Source of the DNA: Citrus sinensis
Lineage: Eukaryota; Streptophyta; Magnoliopsida; Sapindales; Rutaceae
NCBI RefSeq assembly: GCF_022201045.2
Contig: NC_068564.1
Location: 31,835,001 to 31,899,000 of the forward strand
Reading direction: 5' to 3'
DNA length: 64,000 bases
How positions within the stretch are numbered: position 1 is the first letter of the stretch; the number at the start of each line of letters is the position of its first letter. Positions 30,881-43,900 of the stretch are shown here, one piece after another. The translations under genes were made by a program, and so were the position numbers. The notes beneath the pieces were generated by a model. It was given only the letters and a program-made list of their open reading frames with translations, did not search any database and was not told the origin of the DNA.

Positions 30881-33603
30881 ATGAACAAAATAAGTGGACT
30901 GGCCATTCTCGTCAGCTTTTCTCTTTTCAATATCAAACGATCCAAACGCAGCTTCTGTGACAGGTTCTTCTTAATCATATATCGAGTTTTTGGTCCTTGT
31001 GTTTGCTTGTTTTTATTGCATGGCTATAAATACTTCTTGTATTAAAATGCCGCTGCCTTTTACTTAATTTTCTCAGCAACCAAATGCAGTGTAAGCTTTG
31101 TTTTTAGTATTAACATTTCATTAAATGCTAATATGATCCGGGGTAGCTGCGTTCTATTATATAGAGAAATGGGTTTCTGTTGAAACTTGTAAAGAAGTGA
31201 CCCTTATCCATTTGATATGTAACACATGGTTCATGTTCGATCAAATGTTTCAAATAATTTTCTCTATGACTGACACTCGTGTGTTGCGTGCCAATTGCTT
31301 GATGAAATGGTCCAGTTAGTTAATGGGAATTAATTAACAAGAGGCATGGATTTGAGCTTTTAACGCATGTATTTGTTACTCTTTTATTACCAACTTGCAG
31401 GATAATCGAAAATTTGATATCGTTTAGTGCTGAATTTGATGGAGGAGCATTCAATTTTTCACAGACTGATCAGTCATCTTCGTTCAACGTGCAAGTATGA
31501 ACATTTTGTTTCCTTCTTTCTCCAAGAGTTTATAAATATTTTGATTTTTATTCTCATGGAGATACTGGTCGTTAATGCTTCAGGTCTTTTACTGTAATTA
31601 TTGACCTCTTTTTATACACTTTTAAAAATTGACTATAAACTGTCTCTGAAATTCCACCTCCAAAATAAGTAATATATTTGAAATTTAGAATACATATCTG
31701 GAAAGAATGAGTACAAGCTCTATATCCAATATGAAATCTATCGTCTTTATAATGTAAGTCTACTTTTGGAAGAGATGTCTTCAAATTTGTTTATAATGTT
31801 GTTTGCAACTCAGTGCTATGTTAGTGTTCATCTCCTATATTGTTCATGAATTCACATGTCATTTTACAAAAATTCCAGGTATTACACTGGCTATCCGAAG
31901 GATCTTGGGCCATCTCGTGTTATTCATTTCACTTCAGAGCGTGAATTTGTCCATATCCTTCATCAAGGCTATCCTGTTGTAGTTGCATTTACTATTAGGT
32001 GATTTGGAATTGAGCAATCTTCCCTTCTCTATTTTTTGTTCTTTAATATTTCAAACTCTGTCGATCTAACCATTCATTTCTAATGATCAGGGGTAACCTC
32101 ACCAAACACCTTGACCGAGTACTGGAAGAAGCTGCTGCTGAGTTTTATCCACATGTAAAATTTATGCGAGTAAGTGGTTTGTGCTTTTGTCATCTGCTGA
32201 AAGAGACTGTTCAGACAAGCATGATATAGATCATGAAACCCATGCACAATTTTATATGCGGTTTCAATGATAGATCTGAACCTGGTATCAGATTCTGCCA
32301 CCTTGGGTAGTGCACACATTAAAGACTATCTTTAGTTAAGGCATATGATTGTCTCTTTTTGCATGCTATAGCTCCCCGTCAATCCCTCTTCTGCATTTCA
32401 AGTAATATGTGATCATCATTAAACACATGACAATTCTTATCTTCTGAAGCACTACTTTAGCATTCTTAAGTTTTTTTCTCATGATCTTTTGTTTTGGTGC
32501 TTGTTTTTCCAGGTTGAGTGTCCAAAATATCCTGGATTTTGTTTAACAAGGCAGAGGAAGGAATATCCATTCATCGAGATATTTCACAGTCCAGAACAAG
32601 TATTGTGACTCCTACCTGCATTTGATTTTCATATATATTGCTTGTCTCTACCTCACATCTTTGCCTCCATCAACAATCGGCTGGTTGAAAATGATCGAAG
32701 TGGCATATTGAGAATGGAGGAATAATTGTTCTCGAAAATTCATAAACTAAGCACTTGATGAAATTTAATACCGATTTCAATGAAGTTGACTTCTCTTTAT
32801 GATGAAGAAAGTTTTTCAAAACAAAATCTTTTGTTTTATGTTTCTTATGAAATGAGCCCATATAACTTGCTTAAGTGTTTGAAAAATGTCATGCGTGAGT
32901 TGAATAATCTCCTAATACTTTGCTTTATATTTAGTTGCAGTAGTGCATCAATGATATGGATATGTCTATACAACTTGTGAAACAGAGGTTGAATGGTGCT
33001 TATTCGCTTATGCTTTTGGATTTTAATTTTTCATGCAAGGCGTACGCATTTATTCTCTAGCACCCTTTGTGACTGTAATTGTTCCCAATCTGTTCAACAT
33101 GTCTTCCAAGCATTTGGCTGCCAGCTTGTCTTGTTGAAATGCTATGCCATGTTATTTACTGCTTAATGTGAGTTGAGATTCCCATTCAGTGATCTGTCTC
33201 CTTTTATGATGCAGGCAAGTACCCGAGAAAGGGGTGCTGATCCAAATATAACAAAGTACGCTGTTAAAGTTCTACCCGTAAGTTACTAGAACTTATTTTT
33301 CTTTTCCTTCATTGTGTTAGTATATAATAGGTTCTATAATCTCTTAATTTGTTTATTCTACTCTGTACTCGAGTTGGTTTTACCTTTACTTTTCTAAATA
33401 GGAAACCTCAAAGTTCTGTGGCAACAATTTTTCTTTAAATATCTGTTGTTTAAATCTGTTTTATTTTTGTTTACCCCAATGTAATTTTGTTTTTTCCCCT
33501 TGTTTCTGAATTCCCACGCATCCAGTTCAACTACGACCTCAGTGCATATGGATTTCGAGAATATTTCAAACGGCAGGGAATAAGGTCATCAGATCCCAAG
33601 TAA
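30881..33603 (+). CDS. Secretory thioredoxin-fold protein lacking CXXC
   Basis: Seven exons: 30881-30963, 31401-31490, 31879-31998, 32091-32169, 32513-32599, 33215-33277 and 33526-33603, giving 199 aa. Intron 2 must use a GC donor (GCAAGTATG at 31491): a GT donor 4 bp on breaks the frame before the YYTGYPKDLGPSRVIHF block. The N-terminus has a short hydrophobic stretch (GLAILVSFSLF) that may be a signal peptide. The body has a thioredoxin-like pattern (YPVVVAFTIR, then VKFMRVECPKYPGFC and YPFIEIFHSP), but where thioredoxins carry CXXC it reads R-G-N-L-T-K-H, so disulfide chemistry is unlikely. It starts 553 bp after the subtilase stop. I do not recall a characterised function. Exon 1 is the least certain part. 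Confidence 0.7.
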
Positions 33604-34441
33604 AGTTTGGTATATATATTAGAGAGTCCAGTCGGCTTCAAATTATATGGATTGAGACAACACTTTGTTTAGGTTGATTATCACAGTGCCGTTGCAATAA
33701 ATCTATAATATGGCCTACGTCCGCACGGTTGATGCCCAAAAGTGGTTTTTTTTTTTTATTTTAAATTTTACATATATTTATATGAAATTTCATTAACACT
33801 TTCTATTTGTTAATATACATTACAGGTCTATTGATAGTTGCATTATAATTCTGCTAGGACTTGTCCGGTCAAGTTGTAGTCCATCCCCGAAATGAATTTG
33901 GATATAGTGTTATTTTTTTCTTTTACAGTTGTGATTGATAATTATTTGATAAGAATGTATATGTAGTAAAATATCTATCATAAAGTGTAGAAATATATAT
34001 GTGGTATAAGGTATTTAAAAGATGAGTACCAGCTACATCTTTCGAAGTAGATTTAAATTTTCATTCTCAATTATAAGAGGCAAAGAGATGACAAATTAGG
34101 ACTTAATTTAATAGTAATTTTTAATAAAATTCAAGATATTTTTACAAATAACTTAATCAATCATCCTGTCATTTTTTAAATGAAAAAGAGAGTAAGTTAA
34201 CATTTTTATATTATGAGAATAAGTTAAAATTTTCGTGTATTTTTGAAATAAATTGAAGACTGTCATTTTATAAATAAAGAATAAATTGAAGTTTAGCCAG
34301 AAAATAAATATACACAAGAATATAAAAGCATTCTATAATGTGAATTTATGCGCTAATAGGCATTTACAAAAAATATCTAAAAAACCAACTCCGCTGCCTG
34401 CACCTCTTCTGCGCGGTCTCCGGTGCAGCATCAGACTCATC
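33604..34441. other. Intergenic, GRXC4 promoter side
   Basis: AT-rich spacer between two plus-strand genes. A TATA-like ttataaataaag lies at about 34267-34278, roughly 165 bp upstream of the glutaredoxin ATG, at a plausible distance for its promoter. Confidence 0.4.
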
Positions 34442-36121
34442 ATGACGGCGAGAAGACTAACACCAATGATCTCAGTACTAACGTTAACGATTGCGACGCT
34501 TCTCTTCTGGGCATCATTTTCCGGAGCTTCTGCCAAATCTTCAGAAGCTGCTTTTGTCGAAAAGACTGTCTCTTCCCACAAGATCGTCATCTTCTCCAAG
34601 TCTTATTGCCCGTACGATCCTTCTTTTTCTATACTATTATTCTTTATTTACTATTTTACCTTTTATTTTTTCGGTCTCCATTGAAATTTGGGGATCTGGG
34701 TTTGGTTTACTTTTTCAAAATTTGCCTTTTTTATCATTTGGTAGCTCATCAGACTGTTCTTATTTGCAATTTGTGAATGTATGGTGCAGTGCATTACTTT
34801 AATTATTAATGATTTGAGTCAAAAATAAAAAATGGCAATGGCAACGAACAAAAATGTACGGGGTTTTATTGACCCTTCACTTGTTTATTTGCTGCTGATG
34901 ATTATAGATAGGGTTGATCATGTGTAGAATTCATGATCTCCACAAAGCTAACTGACATTGTTGTCACTAGTGAATTCTACTAATTTTTTAATCACTCATT
35001 TGGTCAAGATCTCATATTTATTTTTCAGCTCCTTCACACAATTATGGAGTTGGATTTTACTCAGGTGTATTTGATTTTATTGCAAGTTGAAACTTGTCTG
35101 AAGTAATTGCTTTTAGGGCATGATTACATTACATAATTCGGATTAGTTTTCTGGTGGTAATATACACTTTCCATGACGTTATGGATTAGAATCTCATTTT
35201 AACTTTTTAGATGCTGAAAACACTTGATTTTTTTCATGGAGTTGTGCATAAATGTGTGTGCGCGCATCGCATGAAGTGTTTCTTCTTTCATTTTTTTGTT
35301 TACTTATTTCTCTCTCTGTGTGGGTTATTATTTGCAGATATTGTAGGAGGGCTAAATCTGTATTCAAAGAGTTGAACATGGCTCCTCATGTAGTCGAGCT
35401 TGATGAGAGAGGTTTGTTTAAAAATACTCTGTTGATATTTTCATACAGTACAAGAAAATGATAGACCCTATTGTGCACTAATTTAGGATGCTGTTTCTGG
35501 TATAAGAGCTGATACATAGAAACTGCTGGAAGAGAAGTGAAACACAAGGCACCTGGATCTGTAAATAAGCATTCAACAATCTTACTGTTCCGTTTCCTTG
35601 TTTGTAGCATTTATGATTGATTGGTTGAACACTGATTCCCACAGACAATAGCCTTTTAACATATATTTGGATTTGATGACTTAACTGCTTAGGGCTATGG
35701 CATCTTGCTTTTGCTTTAAGCTTTCATGATATCTCATATTTTGACTGAAAGCCTTAATAGTCTGGAGTTCATGCACCTAGCATAGTGTTCCTAATGGACC
35801 AGGAGTGACTGAGAATAATTGCCTTACCAATTGCAGATGATGGCTGGAACATTCAGGATGCCTTGGGTGAGATGGTTGGGCGGCGCACTGTACCACAGGT
35901 GTTCATAAATGGAAAGCACATTGGAGGCTCAGATGGTAAGTAACTTAATTTATATTGTAACATATTTTACTTGCCTTTTATCTTTCCAAAGTAAAAGTTC
36001 TTACACAAAACTCACCTGATTGCTGCATGATATGATTGTCTCAGATACTGTTGAAGCTTATGAAAGTGGGAAACTAGCTCAGCTTTTAGGTATTGCAGCA
36101 AGCGGCAAAGATGATCTCTAA
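34442..36121 (+). CDS. GRXC4: Glutaredoxin C4-type, CPYC class, secretory
   Basis: Glutathione-dependent oxidoreductase reducing protein disulfides and glutathionylated cysteines, probably in the secretory pathway. Four exons: 34442-34611, 35338-35411, 35837-35935 and 36045-36121 (GT-AG, 139 aa). An N-terminal hydrophobic segment (residues about 9-31) is a signal peptide or anchor. The active site C56-P-Y-C59 spans the first intron. Glutathione-binding elements follow: TVPQ with its cis-proline, then GGSDDT. The close family match is Arabidopsis GRXC4 (At5g20500 from memory), with GRXC3 as the alternative. The chosen ATG starts [13 protein letters not shown]; an upstream in-frame extension in the same open frame exists but would bury the signal segment. 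No damage was seen. Confidence 0.9.
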
Positions 36122-37804
36122 TTGCTTCGAGATCAATGCCAATTGGGGATCTGTCTAAAGCTTTGATGCACTGCTCTGAAGAACGAGGATGATCTCTGAG
36201 GCAATAATAGGATTTCTATTATTAGTATTCAGGGTAAGTACTTGTTGTGTAACTCTTTTTCTTTTACCTGGAAGTCAATTAGGGATATACATTAATCATA
36301 ATAAGTCACCGTTATCAAATTTTAACCGATACACGTGCATTTGTCCGTTGTACCCCTTTTAGTGTTGTTGACAATTGTCACAGTTCATGGTGTTCCCATA
36401 TTTTACGAAAACCGGGGCTTTGTGCCCCATTTTTGTACCTTAATTGACGTCGTCCATTGAGGGTATAAACTATAGACTTCTACTGCATGATGGCCTTCAG
36501 TGAGGATGGCTGCTGGGGCAGAAGCAGAACCATGCACATGCCAGGGGCCTTGGTCCTCAAAGCTGAAATAGCTCCTGGAAAAATAAACGATTAAATTGAA
36601 ATTGTTATTCTTTTCTATGAATATTTTAAGTTCGGCCCACTCATTTTTTTCAACAAAGAAACTATATGGTGCGCGATTGCGAGCATCTGAATATAATCTT
36701 GTTTTGTTACGGCCTACAAATCTTTATAGCTTTTTCATTAACACGGCCACCCCACCATAGCACCGTTTATCTCCTCATTTAAACATACTCATAATTTCAC
36801 AATGTAATAATTCCCATCAAACCAAAATCGTGATTCCATATCATTGGACGGAAGACAGAAAGGTATGACAATAAACTCTCAATTAAAGTTATTTCGCTAG
36901 ATTAGAACACAAGCTTTATAATATTAATTGATTTTTAATAATTCACTCGTCAATTGAACCTGGTATCGCGATGGGCCAAAATTTTGTACCCAAACGCAAA
37001 TTATGGGCATAAAAGCTTCTTCGTGTCATAGCCATATACCACACAGATACCACACAGACACAATGAAAAAGTCTTGCACGGTACAAGCCCAGTACAGCAG
37101 AAGCTGGATAGCCTTTAATGAGAAAATAACAATTGTCTCACAACAACACTTGGGTGGGCCTTGCATTCAACACGATACTGACGCCCGGCATTACACGGCG
37201 GTTCTGCTCTTGCACTGCATTCATTGAAGGAAAAAGACTTGTTTCTGCTTGCTACGGGAAAATCTTCTTTTACTTTAATTTAAGTTTCAAGGTTAAAAAT
37301 GTTAATTTGATATAATTCTATTAACTTTCAATCAATAATTAATAATTTAGTGGTTGACAGATAATTTTTATTAATTTAAAATAAACGATTAATATATTTT
37401 AAAATATTATATTATTTTTTTATAACAGAGTAAATATATGGTATGTAAATGATAATTTTTCTTATAAATATATTTTTATATATTTACCTTTATATACTAA
37501 TACCCTATATATTTTTATACTAATGGGTAGGGGAAGTATTTATAATTATATAAATATATTTTATCTAAATATTAATACGCTGAATCTGAGGGGAAGTGAC
37601 TAGAAATTACCCTAATTCATTAAAATGACGAGAGTAAACAGTAAAGCGATAGGCTTGTACCGTACAAACGTTGCTTTCTCGGTGTGGCGAATCCACCAAG
37701 ATTGTAAACAAGTTGTTAACGACGGACTTAATCTTCTACTAATGCACCCTTAATGCATTGTCTGTGATTTTAACATTGGCTTTTTAAGTCAACACCCCAC
37801 TTTC
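36122..37804. other. Intergenic, no gene seen
   Basis: The first few hundred bases should be the glutaredoxin 3' UTR. A 30-odd-codon frame opening ATGATGGCC near 36486 is GC-richer than the surroundings but matches nothing I know. Confidence 0.4.
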
Positions 37805-38300
37805 ACTTGTAGAAAATTTTCTCCAGGCAGATTGTAGAATCAAGGCCCAGTTTGGTTCATTTTCTTTTCGCCTTTTTTCACCTGCAATATCAAAGCTCTC
37901 AAAAGCTCTTCAAATGGTATGTATGTATATATAATTGTATATGTATCTCTCTCTTTATCTCTGTTTTTTTTTTCATTTTGGCTTGTATTTTTTAGTTTAT
38001 AAACAGAAAAAAAAAACAAAAATGAAAATAACAACTTGTTTTTATGTTATTAAACAGGTATGTTTTAATGAAAGGGAAAAAAAACATTGCTTGATCGTCA
38101 AAAAAGTATATTTCTGGTTATTGTGAAAGTGATTTTACAAAAGATCCCAAGAATTGTGTGTTTGGTGATTAGGTTTACTTAGAGTTTTTATTTTGGTATT
38201 GCTTTAGCTTCAAGATATAATCAATTACATATTTCTTGCAAGCTAAAATTTAGTAGCAGTAAATAGGGTATTTCTGATATTGTCCAAACGAGACTAATTT
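37805..38300 (+). pseudogene. Duplicate of the ORP4 5' end (leader, ATG, donor)
   Basis: This aligns with 40812-41245, the 5' end of the ORP4 gene about 3 kb downstream. Shared landmarks in order: tagaaaattttctc (37810 / 40817), a 'caaggccc(a/t)gtttggtt' block, ATG followed by GTATG (37914 / 40904), tttttatgtt(a/c)tt, and atcaattacat (38220 / 41170). The duplicate keeps the start codon and splice donor but has no downstream coding exon of its own before 40.8 kb. It may be a dead fragment, or an alternative first exon splicing to 42115, which would yield the same protein. Confidence 0.7.
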
Positions 38301-40811
38301 GACGTAAAGTTACAAACTTGTTTGCATACTCAAACGTTATTTTAGCAAGGCAGCGGATGCGTCCTTTCAGACATTAGTGGGGATAGACCTCAGGTGCGTC
38401 ACAAATGGAATGAGCTTATAGGACGACGCTGGTCCTACTGATTTCCTTAGCAACGCGCAAAATTTTCATAATTATAAATATATAAAAATAGTACCGAGTA
38501 CAAACTGAAAGCCGCAATTAATATTTGCTTCTAATATTCAAATTTCAATAGTAACTTTTTTTTTCAACCATATGGTAATAAAATACATGAATAATGAAAT
38601 ACTAAAGGAGTGAATCTTTTTTTTTTTTTTTCAATCGTTAATAACTAGAATTCTATGTTTGTAAATTTTTATTTTATCAGATTAATTTGATTAAGTTACA
38701 ATTGATTTTTTTATTAGTTCGGATTATATTAGATTTCAATTGGTGATTGGATCATATTACATTCAGAATATAAAAATCTATATATGATGGCTTGGACTTA
38801 AATTTAATAAATTTAGTGTATTTGAACTATTAAACACCCATAAAGCTTACTAGGCCCCCTAATGTAAGTGTCGGTGTTTAGAACGTGTTATTTTAGCAAC
38901 CACATGTGCAATTGGATAATCACTCTTTACCATATAATTTTTTGAAAAAAACAATATTATCCTTTATTTTATCAAATATTGATTAACTAGACGGATGCTG
39001 GTCGGAACTAATTTGGCACAAAGTGATAAATATGGACCGAAATGCTACTTCTACAAACTGATTTTGATAAAATCAATGCGACTTCATTTAAAGAATACAC
39101 TAAGAACTTATTTGTTTAGATAAATGAACTCTGAAATTTTATAAATTTCAGATTTTTTAAAATAATTTATTCATTTATTTTTGGTACCTTATAATTGATT
39201 TTTAAATATTTACATTTGAATTAAAAAAAAAGAGTTGTTGTGACTTTTATTTGAATAGAAAAGATCTGAATGAGAAGTAAATATTATATCTTAAAAATAT
39301 CTCTATTAAATATATTTATTTCCTAAACTATAAAACTTAATCCCTTTTTCATTTTGATTTATAAGGATAGAAATATCAAACAATCATGTTTAAAATATTT
39401 TTTTTTACTTATGAAAACAACAAAATGCTACTTATGTTTAGATATTAAAAAAATATTATTTATACATTTATATTCAAATACATTTAGATTTCAACTACAT
39501 TTAAACCGATTTAGATTTTGAAAGAAAAAAAAAATGCTATCTAAATAATCAGACCACAACTTAATTGTTTATTTTCAAGCCCTTAACGGCATATAATTTG
39601 TCTAGTTAGTGACCGGCCTGGCAATTTTGTCTATTAATATCTTTAAAAAAATCCTTTTTTTTAATTTAAAAAACCCCAATTTTCATCTTTTTTTTATAAT
39701 CGATGTAAAAGAATAAATGATACTAAGTATTAATGATGTTTAAATTTTGACATTTTATGATTTTATGTACATTCCCATCCAAATGGAACGGGTTCAAAGC
39801 TAAAAGAATGGAGAAGCGAAAATGAACAAAATAGAGAAAGTCAAAAGTAAAAAACAAAGGCCAGATGAAGTGACTTTTAAATTGCTCCACTACTTTCAAA
39901 AATTGGGGTTCATAAAAAATAAATAAATAAAAGGAAGGAAAAAAAATTGAGCTTCAAAATGCAAAAACGCGTTTGCTTAGGGAAAAAAAAAAGTTTAAAT
40001 GATCATTTTCTTGTTTTAACCCCAATTTTATATTTCTTGTAGAAGTTGTCCTCCTCAATTTGGTTAACAAATGGAATAAGGTCAACAAATGTCTTATAAA
40101 TAATAATTTAAAAAATATTTACACTACATAAATAAAAAGATGAAAATCCCTCTAGAAAAAGTAAAAAGCCAATTCCAACAAGAAACTAAGTAAATATGGA
40201 AACAACCAATAATAATCCCAATAATAGATATTCACACGAACAAGTTTTGATTGCTCAATTAAGTTTAAGCCCTTACATGTTAGTAAAATTACACATAAGC
40301 ACCTAATTGGTATTTTCTTTTTATGCGGGTTCCAATCCTTGGTGGGTTCCTCAAATACCTCAATCCTGATTCGGTGAATCCGTTAAGGACTTTTAATCAA
40401 AGCAGTTACTTGACTGTTATCTTTTTGAAAATTTGAAGCAAATGAGGTCCTTCATAAACCGATTTCAAGGATATAACATTCGAATTACTTTTTTTTTTTC
40501 CTCAAAGAGATGGACTCGTATGAACCACGAAGCATAAATTTTCTTTCTTAGTGTGATTTTATAAATATACAGGGACTCGTATGTTATTGCTCGAAATTCA
40601 CGAACAAAATCAAAATAATAGAATCAACCCGAATTTACAAAAACAATAATGCAAAATATTGACAAAATAAAGAAAGACGAGCCATCTTTTGTCATTTGTA
40701 AAATTCCTGTCTCCACTTATAAAATACAAAGAAGCATACGATAAACAAGCACATAGGTTTTGTGTACTAACAAGAAGGAAACAACTCCAATCAAAACCGT
40801 CCTTTCACCAT
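38301..40811. other. Intergenic between the two ORP4 5' ends
   Basis: AT-rich sequence with many A/T homopolymers; no open frame of note and no ORP exons detected. A possible hAT end (attaaacacccataaag) lies near 38830 without an identified partner. Confidence 0.45.
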
Positions 40812-40903
40812 TAATTTAGAAAATTTTCTCGGCAGGAGATTGCAGAAGAAGCAAGGCCCTGTTTGGTTGAACGAAAAAGTCTTTCCGTAACTCCTCAAAT
40901 ACA

Positions 40904-43900
40904 ATGGTATGCATACATATCTCCTTCTTTCTATCGTTAACTCCGCTTTCCTGTTAATTTTGCTCTGAAAATAAAAAAGAAAAGAAGCATGAAAATAAAA
41001 CTGTGTTTTATGTTCTTAAATAGGCTGTTTTCCGGCAAATGGAAAAGTAGCTTTCGAACGTCAACAGGCATTATTATTATATGCATGTTCGTGGGTGCGC
41101 AAAATTGCTTTTCAAAAGAAGCTTAGAAAGATTTTTGGTTGGCGTTAATTGCTTCAACTTTAAGATCGAATCAATTACATGTAGCGCATTTTTTAGCCTA
41201 TGCCTTGTGATCGGATTTGGTTTTGTCCAATCTAATTAAGAATATTATTAACAATAGGGAATTCTGATACAGCAAGAAAATCTTTACAGTTTAAAATTTT
41301 GCCACAGTTTTGTTGGGTTTGGTTTGGTGGCAGGGCATTATCTTTATTGAAATAAAAAAGATAATTGTTTTTCGTGCAATACGAGTGCGTAGTAAAATTT
41401 AGAATTTAAGTGGGAATTTTATTTGGGGGTTCCTATCAATCTCCCTCCCCGCAGTCCCACGTAGGGTTTTGAAAACAATAAAGTTTGATCACACACACAC
41501 ACACACGGATAAATAAAAACAAAGTTCACTGATCAATTAGCAAAACCAAGGCTGGCTGGCTCTATATGCTTTTTTAGTTTTCTTTTCTTTTCTTTCTTTT
41601 TTTATTGGTTTTGTCTAGATTCGTTTAGTATCTTCTTACAAAGCGGCCTGCCTTCTGCACTATCGAGCTTATCGATTAAATATATTAATCTTGTGTTAGT
41701 TGGCTAATTAATCATTCATGATCTAATATGTTACTTTAAAAGAGTACTGTCAAAAAATTAGTCATTCATGATCTAATAAATATTAGTTGATCTCGCTTTA
41801 AAACAAATATATCTATATATATATATATATATATATATAGTTGATTTGGTAACTTTTAGTTGTGAAAACGACTGTTAATTACTTATCTAATATATACAAC
41901 ATTAGCAATTGAGAGAGCTAAATTGATTAGATTAGCAATTAAAAAGTTTTCTAGATCGCAGTCGTATAAAAATAAAGAAGAATACGTTAGGTTATTTCGT
42001 CTTCACACTTTGATCTTTACTAGCAATTGATTAGATTATTCCCGTCAGAGAATCTTCTCATTTTGTTTCAAGACAGAATAATTTGATAAAATTATATGGT
42101 ACGGTGTGGTGCAGGTTAAGGAAGAGATAAATGTTGTGCTCACAAAGCCACTATCGTTGGATGGAGAATCAAATGATGATTTCAGAGCTCCGAATATTCT
42201 TCAACGCGTTTTAAGTTTATTTAAAAGTGTACGACCAGGAACAGATGTCACCCGGTTCAAGGCAAGTGTACTTTTTAAGTTTTTCAAATTTAATTAATTT
42301 TAGAGTAATATTAGTTTAGTCTTTATAATTTAATTTAAGTGTCTATTTAATCTTTATATTTTAAAAAAATTATCTTTACAATAATATTCTTGACATTAAT
42401 CAATTTAACTGTAAGGAAATTAATTAACAAATTAACCAATAAATAACAATATTTTTTGTACCTTGCAATTTTTTTTTTTTTAAATAAATTGATATCAATC
42501 AACTTAAACTAGTGTGTAACATCTTCACAATAATCTTATTAATAATTATTTATAAAAACATAATTTACCAAATTAATCCTAAAAATAAAATAATAATAAA
42601 ATTTTATAAAATTTTTTATTTTACTTTTAAGGCTAACTTGATAAACTAAATTTTTTTTCTTTTCATTAATATCCCAAAGAATAAATTTTTCCAAGGTTAT
42701 TATATAAAAAGAAAGAAAAAGTGAGAGTAGGAATATAACATATTTAACAGTAGGGATGTCTTAAAGTATGTTTTTAAAATATAGCGGCTAAATAGACTCT
42801 TATGACAAAATATAAGAGGATCAAAATTCGCTCATTATCTGATAATATATTGAACAAATAACTCAATTTCTTATTGGTAGTTAATAAATAAAAAATATGA
42901 AGTGAAATCCTATCCTTAATTTTAATATTCATTAAAAATTACAAAATTTAACAACAAGAATGAGGAAATAAAATCTAGTAAACGATATTTTCTTGTAGAA
43001 TCATCAGAAGTTAAAATTACTTTCGTAATTTGAAATTATAACTAAACTTCCTTTCCGTCGGGAATTCCGACTACTTGATGGTTAATAATTTCTCGACAAC
43101 TTCAGCTGCCAGCTATCTTCAACTTGCCCAAATCACACCTCCAATGTTTCGGAGAACTAGTATATTGCATTGGCAATGACATGCTGAGCAAATGCAACAG
43201 CTTGGAGAGCCCCCTGGAAAGATTTACAGCCGTCGTAGCTTGGAGCATATCGATGAATCGACCTCCTGTTTTCGGCTCTGCTCCTTACAACCCTGTTCTT
43301 GGAGAAACTCATCATGTTTCTAGAGGAAACCTCAATATTCTACTCGAGCAGGTATTATCTATAGAAAATGCCAAACATTTGTGAGACAGGAATTTTACTT
43401 GTGAAATATACATAGAGCGAATGAGTGGTAATTGCTATTCTATTTGTGGTTACTGGTACTGCCTTGCAGGTTTCACATCACCCCCCAGTTACAGCTCTTC
43501 ATGGAACTGACGAGAAGGAAAATATTGAAATTATTTGGTGCCAGCATCCTGCTCCCAAATTCTACGGTACCCATTTATCCCAATTTATATAGGTGTTGAT
43601 ACTTAATTTTGAGACTAAATATATATGTTTCAATCCGAAATTTTAAAATGTAAAAGTCTAGAAAAATGCATAAATTATACGGTTTAATGCGCTTTAAGTT
43701 TTAAGCCTCTTAAACTCCACGGTCTTAAAGCGTTCTTAGGATTTTTCTTGTACTTTAAAATCCCGAATTAGATATATAAACTTAAGACAAACATGAGTAC
43801 TTTTCATGTGCAAATATCCAACTGCATGCTAAATTGTTAGCTAGTGACCAAATAATAACCATAAAAATTCATAAACTCCATCCAATGTAGATCTTGTTGT

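Noticed and set aside
36486-36597. Short GC-richer frame starting ATGATGGCC downstream of the glutaredoxin gene
   Set aside because: Too short and unrecognised; could be UTR. No hairpin matching a known microRNA was found.
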